A stretch of DNA of 5,202 bases from the NCBI GenBank assembly GCA_023384315.1, contig JAHDWY010000311.1, positions 650 to 5,851 of the forward strand. The letters run 5' to 3'. The stretch comes from Candidatus Hydrogenedentota bacterium. GTDB lineage: Bacteria > Hydrogenedentota > Hydrogenedentia > Hydrogenedentales > SLHB01. Position 1 is the first letter of the stretch. Each line of letters starts with the position of its first letter. Of the stretch, positions 1-5,202 are shown piece by piece. Below the pieces are notes generated by a model that had not been told where the DNA came from, ran no database searches, and was given only the letters and a program-made list of their open reading frames with translations. Made by a program: the position numbers and the translations under genes.

Positions 1-734
1 GATTGCACGCCCACGAAATGAGTGATTCTTCCCGAAGCGTCGCGAATCGGTGTAATCGAGAGCCGGTTCCAGAAGATTGAGCCATCCTTTCGATAGTTCT
101 TCAACTCGACAACACAGTTCCGGCCTTCGTTGATGGCCGCCCGGATCTCGGCGCGCGCAACACCGTTGGATTCGGGCCCCTGCAGGAAACGGCAATTGCG
201 GCCGAGAACCTCGGCACGGGTGTATCCCGTGATCGCCTCGAAGCCGTCGTTGATGTAGATCAGCGGATTGTCCGGTAAACGCCGGTCGCTGATCGTGATG
301 CCCTCCAGTGTAGCAGCCATGGCTCGTTCACGGAGCATGACATCCTCGCCCGCACGGCGTTCGCTGGTGACGTCCCGCATGATGAGTACGATGGCCGGTT
401 GGGCGGATTCCGCGTGTATGCGGGCTGCAACCGCATGATAGATGCGGAGATTCAACCGGTCGCCGCGCACCACTGCGATATCATCCTCCGCTTCCTCGGC
501 GCCGTGAAGGACAGCGCAAAGGGGAAAGCGCTCGGGGGGATACGGCTGACCCGGGTCGGACGGATCTCGCACGTCGACGACTCGAATCCAGGCCGGATCC
601 GTGACCTCGATCATCGATCGCCCCCACAGGTCATTTGACGCGCGATTGGCGAACAGAACACGTCCGGCAGCGTCTGAAATCAATATTGCATCCGACGAAA
701 TGTCCAAAGCTGCTCGAAACGTTGCGAGGTTCAC
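1..734 (-). CDS. PAS-LOV blue-light sensor protein, N-terminal part (runs off left edge)
   Basis: This is a cytoplasmic sensor protein of which 244 N-terminal residues are visible; the C-terminal output domain lies outside the window. Residues about 5-122 form a PAS domain (SSDAILISD, then VLFANRASNDLWG, ending IVLIMRDVTSERR). A charged helical linker follows at about 122-146. Residues about 147-244 form a LOV-type PAS domain with the flavin-adduct motif GRNCRFLQG at 178-186. The adduct cysteine is C181 (codon at 192-194), and the expected flavin contacts are N180, Q185, N213, N223 and Q244. The spacing C+32 (N), C+42 (N) and C+63 (Q) matches plant phototropin LOV2, so blue-light photochemistry is expected. 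The start is taken as GTG at 732-734 with AGGA eight bases upstream. The frame stays open back to a TAG near 912-914 without any ATG; another GTG at 807-809 has purines too close to serve well. The output could be a histidine kinase, GGDEF, SpoIIE or other domain; this cannot be told here. It is divergent from the neighbouring operon. Confidence 0.93.
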   Translation of the reverse strand, partial: MNLATFRAALDISSDAILISDAAGRVLFANRASNDLWGRSMIEVTDPAWIRVVDVRDPSDPGQPYPPERFPLCAVLHGAEEAEDDIAVVRGDRLNLRIYHAVAARIHAESAQPAIVLIMRDVTSERRAGEDVMLRERAMAATLEGITISDRRLPDNPLIYINDGFEAITGYTRAEVLGRNCRFLQGPESNGVARAEIRAAINEGRNCVVELKNYRKDGSIFWNRLSITPIRDASGRITHFVGVQ

Positions 735-742
735 GTTGGTGA

Positions 743-746
743 TCCT
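743..746 (-). promoter_or_regulatory. Shine-Dalgarno site for the LOV sensor gene
   Basis: On the minus strand AGGA stands eight bases before the GTG at 732-734. This is the main reason for choosing that GTG, since the open frame upstream contains no ATG. It is a short match, so the start is likely rather than certain. Confidence 0.5.
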
Positions 747-828
747 ATATGGCTGCGGAATCCCGAGGCTCCAACTGAATTCCCGGTGGTATTGTAACGC
801 ACTTGCCACTCCTTCATGATATTCAGGA

Positions 829-854
829 GCGAATGGATTTCGTGTGCGATTCGC
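829..854. repeat. Short inverted repeat in the divergent intergenic region
   Basis: GCGAAT at 829-834 and ATTCGC at 849-854 are perfect reverse complements separated by 14 bases. The half-site spacing of 20 bases centre to centre, about two helical turns, would fit a dimeric DNA-binding protein. The six-base arms are short enough to occur by chance, and no U-tract follows to suggest a terminator. It lies about 100 bases upstream of both start codons. Confidence 0.3.
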
Positions 855-942
855 CGGTATCCAAAGGATCGCGATAAATGGAACGGAAGCTGCAAAACCG
901 GCGTGTGCGGGCTAATCCCGCGCTTTGGCAGGCCACCGTGAC

Positions 943-948
943 GGGAGA
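943..948 (+). promoter_or_regulatory. Shine-Dalgarno site for the sialidase-like gene
   Basis: GGGAGA lies seven bases before ATG 956-958. It supports that start over the in-frame ATG at 878, which has an AAAGGA at a longer nine-base spacing and would place 26 basic residues in front of the signal peptide. Confidence 0.65.
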
Positions 949-955
949 ACTCACT

Positions 956-2170
956 ATGAAGCGGATGATGGTAGCAGGGTTGACAGTCGTGAGCTGGCTG
1001 GCAACGGCTGCGGAAGCACCTTTCTACGAGAGTGGATTTGTTTTTGACCCTGCCGTTGTGGAGAGCCACGGGCACGTCCACGCGTCGAGCATCGTGGAGT
1101 GCCCGAACGGCGATCTGCGGGCGGTTTGGTACGAGAACGGCCCAGCTCTTCCCGAAGGCTACTATGCCGAAGACCGTGACAAGAGCGACAACGTCCGCAT
1201 TGGCGGGGCGCGGCGACCCGCGGGCGCGACGGCATGGGAGACGCCTTTCGTGATGGCCGATACCTTCGGTGTGTCGGATAACAACCCCTGTATGGTGGTT
1301 GACGACGAGAAGCGATTGTGGCTCATCTATCCCACGCTGCTGGGCGTTCCCGATTGGACCTGGGGCAGCGGTCTTGTGCGATATCGCGTCGCCAGCGACT
1401 ATGAGAAACCCGGGGCGCCGAATTGGGACAAGTCGGACATCCTGATACCTAGGGTGGACGACCTGCGCCCGATGGTTGACGCATACCTTGATGAAATGGT
1501 CGCATCCGGACAATGGACGGAGGAGCGCCGGGCGGAACTGGCTAAGCGCGTGGAGCAGATGTTTGCGAATCCTCTCGCGCAGCGTTTGGGATGGATGCCG
1601 CGCGCCCATCCGCTTGTGCGGTCCGACGGTGCGGTCGTCGTGCCCCTCTCCAACGAGAATTTCTCCATTCCCTGTATGGCCATTACGCGAGACGGCGGCG
1701 AAACGTGGACGTTTTCGAACCTGGTTCCGGAAGCAGGACTTACACAACCTACGTTGGTCGAGTTTCCGGATGGGGATATCCACGCGTTCTTCCGCAATGG
1801 AGGGCCCGAACGCCGCATCAAGCGCAGCATATCCAAAGACGGCGGGATGACGTGGGGAGCAATCACAACCACGGATCTGCTGCATCCCGGCGCAGGTATC
1901 GAGGCGATTGTGCTGAACAACGGCCACCTGCTGATGGCGTATAACGACGTGGAAGAAGGTCCGCGGGACAAGCTGGCCGTTTCCATTTCGGACGACCGCG
2001 GTGAAACCTGGAAATGGACGCGGCATCTCGAAGACACGCCGGACAGCCGCTTCGATTATCCGTCCATCGTTCAGGCAAAGGATGGGACGTTACACGCCAC
2101 CTATAGTTTCAACCTGGAGACCATCAAGCATGTGCACTTCAACGAAGCGTGGGTGATGGAAGGCGACTGA
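956..2170 (+). CDS. Secreted sialidase-like BNR/Asp-box beta-propeller protein
   Basis: This 404-residue protein is probably exported and resembles the bacterial sialidase/BNR-repeat proteins, six-bladed propellers that cleave sugars from glycoconjugates. Residues 1-18 or so are a signal peptide (KR, then a hydrophobic stretch, cleavage probably after ATA). Three Asp boxes of the form S/T-x-D-x-G-x-T-W are present at residues 244-251, 293-300 and 345-352. Family-like segments include HVHASSIVECPNGDLRAVWY near the start, SDNNPCMVVDDEKRLWLIYP in the middle and DYPSIVQAKDGTLHATYSFN close to the C-terminus. The N-terminal FRIP/RIP arginine motif of classical GH33 sialidases is not seen, so sialic acid as substrate is unproven. 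A charged, probably helical segment of about 40 residues (about 165-205) interrupts the propeller before the Asp boxes. Start ATG 956 is chosen from the signal peptide and the GGGAGA site. It is the first gene of a likely three-gene operon. The fold assignment is firm; the substrate is unknown. Confidence 0.9.
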   Translation: MKRMMVAGLTVVSWLATAAEAPFYESGFVFDPAVVESHGHVHASSIVECPNGDLRAVWYENGPALPEGYYAEDRDKSDNVRIGGARRPAGATAWETPFVMADTFGVSDNNPCMVVDDEKRLWLIYPTLLGVPDWTWGSGLVRYRVASDYEKPGAPNWDKSDILIPRVDDLRPMVDAYLDEMVASGQWTEERRAELAKRVEQMFANPLAQRLGWMPRAHPLVRSDGAVVVPLSNENFSIPCMAITRDGGETWTFSNLVPEAGLTQPTLVEFPDGDIHAFFRNGGPERRIKRSISKDGGMTWGAITTTDLLHPGAGIEAIVLNNGHLLMAYNDVEEGPRDKLAVSISDDRGETWKWTRHLEDTPDSRFDYPSIVQAKDGTLHATYSFNLETIKHVHFNEAWVMEGD

Positions 2171-2195
2171 TCCCGACGACTCGTGCAACAAAGCC

Positions 2196-2203
2196 GGAAG
2201 GAG
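2196..2203 (+). promoter_or_regulatory. Strong Shine-Dalgarno site for the DUF2238-like gene
   Basis: GGAAGGAG sits seven bases before GTG 2211-2213, a near-perfect anti-16S match that fixes this GTG as the start. It lies inside the 40-base gap after the sialidase-like gene, in which no terminator hairpin is visible, consistent with co-transcription. Confidence 0.8.
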
Positions 2204-2210
2204 CGAACCT

Positions 2211-2846
2211 GTGACCGAATCAGTTAAGGCATCTTCCCTGGTTCCCGTCGGAGTATTCACGATCGCATACTTGGCGATCGCGACCGTTACTGCGTTCGCC
2301 AGAGGTAACCAGGAATTCATCTTCTACATTGTTGTCGTGGTGCTTCTGGTGGGTGCGGTGTTAATCGTCCACCGGCGCGTTCAACTCAGCCAGGGCGTGT
2401 TGTGGGCGCTCAGCGTATGGGGATTGGCGCACATGATGGGAGGTCTCGTGCGCGTGCCGGAAGGCTGGCCTATCAATGGCGACATTCGCGTGCTCTATAG
2501 TCTATGGATCATTCCGAACTATCTGAAATATGACCACGTCGTTCATGCCTACGGATTCGGCACGACCACCTGGGTGTGTTGGCAGGGCTTGAAGTCGATT
2601 CTGCGAACGTACACGACCGATCCTCAACCGACTTTTGGTCTGATGGTGCTGTCCGCGACGGCGGGTTTGGGTTTCGGCGCGCTCAATGAAGTGGTCGAAT
2701 TCGCCGCCGTGCTGCTCGTGCCCGAAACCAACGTGGGCGGCTACATCAACACCGGCTGGGACCTCGTGGCGAATTCCGTGGGCGCTGCAACGGCCGCGCT
2801 GCTTATTCTCGTCTTTGACCGATCCAAATCAGTGGATTCAATGTAG
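2211..2846 (+). CDS. Six-helix inner-membrane protein, DUF2238/YjdF-like
   Basis: This 211-residue protein is integral to the membrane, with hydrophobic segments at about residues 10-30, 36-54, 62-80, 108-128, 141-170 and 182-202. It resembles the DUF2238 (YjdF-type) family, whose function is not established and which also recalls VanZ-like proteins. The resemblance rests on intramembrane polar residues: the YDHVVHAYGFG segment (D108, H112), ALNEVVEF (E160, E163) and the TGWDLVANSVGA segment (W183, D184, N188). These acidic and histidine residues in or near helices could form an active or metal site, which is inference. It has no signal peptide beyond its first helix. The GTG start has a very strong Shine-Dalgarno site. 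It lies 40 bases after the sialidase-like gene and 52 bases before the next gene on the same strand. Its role next to two exported glycan-type proteins is unknown. The family call comes from motif recall, not from a search. Confidence 0.88.
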   Translation: MTESVKASSLVPVGVFTIAYLAIATVTAFARGNQEFIFYIVVVVLLVGAVLIVHRRVQLSQGVLWALSVWGLAHMMGGLVRVPEGWPINGDIRVLYSLWIIPNYLKYDHVVHAYGFGTTTWVCWQGLKSILRTYTTDPQPTFGLMVLSATAGLGFGALNEVVEFAAVLLVPETNVGGYINTGWDLVANSVGAATAALLILVFDRSKSVDSM

Positions 2847-2885
2847 CGCCGCCCGTGCAGTGGGGCAGCGTTTGAAAGCAAGTGT

Positions 2886-2891
2886 GGGGGA
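2886..2891 (+). promoter_or_regulatory. Probable Shine-Dalgarno site for the barrel/beta-sandwich protein
   Basis: GGGGGA lies seven bases before ATG 2899-2901. The match is moderate, but it agrees with the signal peptide that begins at this ATG. The same frame is open back to an ATG at 2686 inside the preceding gene, yet that stretch is not protein-like and would bury the signal peptide. Confidence 0.5.
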
Positions 2892-2898
2892 CTCAAAC

Positions 2899-4956
2899 AT
2901 GCGAGCCAAGGTAGCACTTTATATTCTCCTGGTATTGAGCCTGTCGCTGGCGCACGGGGGTGAAATACGTGACGGTGTCTTGATCGTGGACAACAGGCCG
3001 TTCTACCCACTCGGCAGTTGGAATTTCACCACCACGACGATGGAGGACATCGCGCTTCTCGGCATGAATACGAGCTTTCGGGGCGGTCCGGGAACCGAGG
3101 AAGCGGTCGAAGAGTTCCGAGGATTCATGCGCGAGTGCGATCGGCGGGGTATCCAGGTTGTGCCCTACCTTTCATACGGCGGCGCGGGCGTAACGCCTTG
3201 GGCGCCGGAAGCCGTGCGCGCCATCGCCAAACTGGCTTCAGAGCCCAATCTCCTCACGTGGTATGTGGGCGACGACATCACCATGCGCCATCTCGAAGGC
3301 ATCCAACAAACCGTATCCATTCTGCGTGAAGAGACTCCGACGGTTCCCACGGTGGCCGACTATATCGCCGATGAAACGCCCGAAGCGCAAACAACGTTCA
3401 CGCAGTACGTTGACATCCGTTGCCAGTACACGTATCCGATTCCCGACGATCCCTACACAGAGTATCTCGCGTTCTTCGACAAACAGCGCGCCTTCGTCGG
3501 CGACCCTTTGTGGACCTGGGTGCAGAACTTCATGTGGGGCCACACGGGCCAGTTTCTTAGCGTGGGCGCGGAAGGCCCCGGGCCCATTCCCGATCCGGAG
3601 CAGGTGCGGTTGCTGGCTTTCGCCGCCATCAACCGGGGCGTGCGCGGACTGCTGTTCTTCGCTCACCACGAACTGCACCGCCTGCCGGAGCTGGCGGCCG
3701 AAGTGGCGTTGACCTGCCGCGAGATCCGGTTGTTCGAAGGCCACTTGGCGGCCGGGGAACCCACGTTCAATCTTCCCTGTTCCGACCCCGGCCTGAACGC
3801 CACAGCCTTCGCGTATGGCGGTTCGACGGTCATCTCGGCCGCGTTGTTCCGAGACCATTACCACCAGTACCTCGACGAAGGGATTATCGAGGACGTCACC
3901 ATCACCTGTCCCTGGAGCGCCGAAACATTGCCCCGTGCAACGCTTGTCAACGTGCCCGATGTAGTCGCATGCGAGGTAAACCCAGGCGCGGAACCAGGAA
4001 CGATTTCGATCCGCGTTCCGCGTCTGGAACTGGCGGGATTCATTCTCGTCGATCCGAAGGAAGAATCGATTGTGAGATTGGAGCAGCGACTCGAGTACAT
4101 TCCCGAAGAGATGAAGAGCCTCATCGTGCCCGCAGCCGCGGCCCAGACGCGCAAGGTCTGCGGTGTGGTCTGGCAACTGGGACTCGACAACCTTTACGAA
4201 TCGGAAACGGCGGTCATGGAAACGATGCGCACGCAGGAGCGTTGCGCGAGTGAAGTCGTGGATGGGGAGTACCTCGACGCCTTTCGCGCGTGGCGCAGCA
4301 CGCTGCGGCACTGCCGGGGTCTGCTGGCCATGACGATGGCGTTTGCCGAGGAGCGGCGCGAGGCGATTCCCGCGAGCGTGCAGGAGTACCTGATCTCTCC
4401 CTACGGACTGCACAAGATCCCCGGCCTGGGAGACGCGCCAGGCAATGATGAGCCGTGGCGGTTTACTCGCGAATGGCTCGTGACCGGCCCCTTCCCGCTG
4501 GAAGCAAACCTCGACGACGAGCACGCCATGGCACCCGGATTTGAACGGGCTTATGCGCCGGAATCCGGCGACCTCAAGGCCACCTTCGACACGCTGGACG
4601 GTCCCCGATCCTGGCACGCCGCGGAGTGCGACGTGTCCGGGCTTCTCGATCTACGGCCCCTGTTCGATACGATCGACAACGTCGTCGCCTACGCCGCGTG
4701 CACGCTCAACGCCCCGCAAGACGGCGAAGCCAAACTGAGCATCGGCAGCAACGACGGCGCGCGCCTGTGGGTCAACGGCGATCTTGTCTACTCTGAACAC
4801 GGTCCCCGGTCCGGCACGAAACACGATGCCGAAGTCACCGTTCCCGTGCGCCAGGGCGCCAACCCCATTCTCGTGAAAGTCGAGAACATCGGCCGGAACT
4901 GGAAGCTCTACCTCTCCGTCCACGACCCCGAACGGGCGTACACGTTTTCGCGGTAA
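2899..4956 (+). CDS. Secreted glycoside-hydrolase-like barrel protein with C-terminal carbohydrate-binding-like beta-sandwich
   Basis: This 685-residue protein begins with a signal peptide (about residues 1-20, MRAK then a leucine-rich core, AHGG). Residues about 22-285 look like a TIM barrel of the glycosidase-like type: VDNRPFYPLGSWNF at the first strand, GIQVVPYLSY, LLTWYVGDD at 118-126, YVDIRCQYTYPIP at 170-182, WTWVQNFMWG and GVRGLLFFAHHEL at 247-259. Candidate acidic catalytic residues are D125/D126 and E258, inferred from position at the ends of strands. Residues about 290-385 are beta-rich, 385-500 mainly helical. Residues about 520-680 form a PA14-like or galactose-binding-like sandwich (WLVTGPFPLEANL at the start, GSNDGARLWVNGDLVYSEHG at 616-635, NPILVKVENIGRNWKLYLS near the end). 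Such a module usually attaches to glycans or acts as a jelly-roll accessory. The substrate is unknown, and I do not recognise a CAZy family. It is the last gene of the likely operon, 52 bases after the membrane protein gene. Confidence 0.88.
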   Translation: MRAKVALYILLVLSLSLAHGGEIRDGVLIVDNRPFYPLGSWNFTTTTMEDIALLGMNTSFRGGPGTEEAVEEFRGFMRECDRRGIQVVPYLSYGGAGVTPWAPEAVRAIAKLASEPNLLTWYVGDDITMRHLEGIQQTVSILREETPTVPTVADYIADETPEAQTTFTQYVDIRCQYTYPIPDDPYTEYLAFFDKQRAFVGDPLWTWVQNFMWGHTGQFLSVGAEGPGPIPDPEQVRLLAFAAINRGVRGLLFFAHHELHRLPELAAEVALTCREIRLFEGHLAAGEPTFNLPCSDPGLNATAFAYGGSTVISAALFRDHYHQYLDEGIIEDVTITCPWSAETLPRATLVNVPDVVACEVNPGAEPGTISIRVPRLELAGFILVDPKEESIVRLEQRLEYIPEEMKSLIVPAAAAQTRKVCGVVWQLGLDNLYESETAVMETMRTQERCASEVVDGEYLDAFRAWRSTLRHCRGLLAMTMAFAEERREAIPASVQEYLISPYGLHKIPGLGDAPGNDEPWRFTREWLVTGPFPLEANLDDEHAMAPGFERAYAPESGDLKATFDTLDGPRSWHAAECDVSGLLDLRPLFDTIDNVVAYAACTLNAPQDGEAKLSIGSNDGARLWVNGDLVYSEHGPRSGTKHDAEVTVPVRQGANPILVKVENIGRNWKLYLSVHDPERAYTFSR

Positions 4957-4961
4957 GCACG

Positions 4962-5202
4962 CTAGTTCGTTTCCAGTGCAATTTCCAGCGGAGTGGGTTC
5001 GCCGGGGACAACGAAAACTTCTTGTTCGAACGTTGCGGCATCCGTTTGGTTTGGGAGGATAGCCCGCACCTGGACGACTGCCGCTCCGGATGGAACGGAG
5101 GCGAATTCAAAATCACCATTAACGCCGGTCTGCGCGCTGACACTTCGCATACCCAGGTCTCCCACGAGCGTGACGGTTGCTTCGGGAAGGGGATCGCCGT
5201 TC
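4962..5202 (-). CDS. C-terminal end of a protein with a carboxypeptidase-regulatory-like domain (runs off right edge)
   Basis: The 79 C-terminal residues visible end at TAG (4962-4964). They read as an immunoglobulin-like beta-sandwich of the carboxypeptidase-regulatory / prealbumin-like type: NGDPLPEATVTLVGD, then TGVNGDFEFASVPSGAAVVQ with the usual G-x-F-x-F-x-x-V-P-x-G pattern, then a last strand TPLEIALETN. Such domains are typical of exported or surface proteins and commonly occur in series; here one copy forms the very C-terminus. The GTG at 5163-5165 lies inside the domain and is not a start, because the domain's first strand is encoded upstream of it to the window edge. The N-terminal part, and therefore the main function, is not visible. 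It converges on the operon. Confidence 0.8.
   Translation of the reverse strand, partial: NGDPLPEATVTLVGDLGMRSVSAQTGVNGDFEFASVPSGAAVVQVRAILPNQTDAATFEQEVFVVPGEPTPLEIALETN

Larger units (their letters stand above)
735..955. other. Divergent intergenic region between LOV gene and glycan-processing operon
   Basis: These 221 bases should hold the start regions of both transcription units. I see no strong sigma-70 promoter on either strand. The best minus-strand candidate is a TACAAT -10-like hexamer (complement of 791-796) without a good -35. On the plus strand GATAAA at 873-878 lies 17 bases after TTCGCC at 850-855, a weak pair. The PVC and related phyla often have promoters that do not match E. 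coli consensus, so absence of a match means little. The LOV reading frame continues open through most of the region (back to about 912). ATG at 878 could add 26 residues to the downstream sialidase-like protein, but both extensions are judged unlikely. Confidence 0.6.

Noticed and set aside
399..819. Two small plus-strand open frames (399-638 and 601-819)
   Set aside because: They lie opposite the PAS domain of the LOV gene, overlap one another, and lack ribosome sites and protein-like composition.
850..878. TTCGCC and GATAAA with 17-base spacing as a plus-strand promoter
   Set aside because: Only about three and four of six bases match consensus, which is within chance for this length; mentioned in the intergenic entry but not called.
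878..955. ATG 878 as the start of the sialidase-like gene
   Set aside because: It would add 26 basic, non-hydrophobic residues before an otherwise normal signal peptide. ATG 956 has a better-placed Shine-Dalgarno site. The AAAGGA before 878 keeps this as a minor alternative.
731..2026. A 431-codon open frame on the minus strand opposite the sialidase-like gene
   Set aside because: Its translation is rich in R, H, P and C with no recognisable domain, and it mirrors the well-supported plus-strand gene with signal peptide and three Asp boxes. It is a GC-driven antisense shadow.
2686..2898. In-frame extension of the barrel protein back to ATG 2686, overlapping the membrane protein gene by 161 bases
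   Set aside because: The extension is a shadow of the membrane protein's C-terminal coding (serine/proline/cysteine/arginine-rich), and the signal peptide starts at ATG 2899.
2847..2898. Possible terminator between the membrane protein and barrel genes
   Set aside because: The GC-rich stretch has no stable stem followed by a T-run; it looks like an ordinary operon gap.
3238..4617. A 459-codon open frame on the minus strand opposite the barrel protein gene
   Set aside because: The plus-strand gene has a signal peptide, barrel-like segments and a C-terminal sandwich. The antisense product shows no domain pattern and no convincing ribosome site was noted.
4835..5143. A 102-codon minus-strand frame spanning the convergent junction
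   Set aside because: It overlaps the end of the barrel gene antisense and is out of frame with the clear carboxypeptidase-regulatory-like domain that occupies 4962-5202.

Overview
The window reads as a moderately GC-rich bacterial chromosome segment (GC roughly high-fifties percent by eye, not counted) with clear Shine-Dalgarno sites and two GTG starts. Secreted BNR/Asp-box proteins and secreted barrel proteins ending in a 'GS(D/N)DG..(V/L)W(V/L)NG' beta-sandwich are common in Planctomycetota, Hydrogenedentota, Lentisphaerota and related environmental bacteria. I would place the source there, but this is inference from gene style; there is no marker gene.

Layout: (1) 1-734, minus strand: the N-terminal part of a sensor protein with a PAS domain followed by a textbook LOV (light-oxygen-voltage) domain. 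The protein runs off the left edge, so its output domain is not visible. (2) 735-955: a divergent intergenic region carrying the start regions of both transcription directions and one small inverted repeat. (3) 956-4956, plus strand: three genes separated by 40 and 52 bases, very likely one operon. They are a secreted sialidase-like Asp-box beta-propeller, a six-helix membrane protein resembling the DUF2238/YjdF family, and a 685-residue secreted protein with a glycosidase-like barrel, a beta-rich and helical middle, and a C-terminal carbohydrate-binding-like beta-sandwich. (4) 4962-5202, minus strand: the C-terminal end of a protein with a carboxypeptidase-regulatory-like beta-sandwich domain, converging on the operon with only 5 bases between stop codons.

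How they may work together: the two exported proteins of the operon look like glycan- or glycoconjugate-processing enzymes acting outside the cytoplasm, with a membrane protein of unknown role between them. The LOV sensor is transcribed away from this operon from a shared intergenic region. That arrangement allows, but does not show, a regulatory link between blue light and the operon. No RNA genes, mobile elements, CRISPR arrays or convincing terminators were seen. Most of the other long open frames, including two antisense frames of more than 400 codons, are shadows of these genes.
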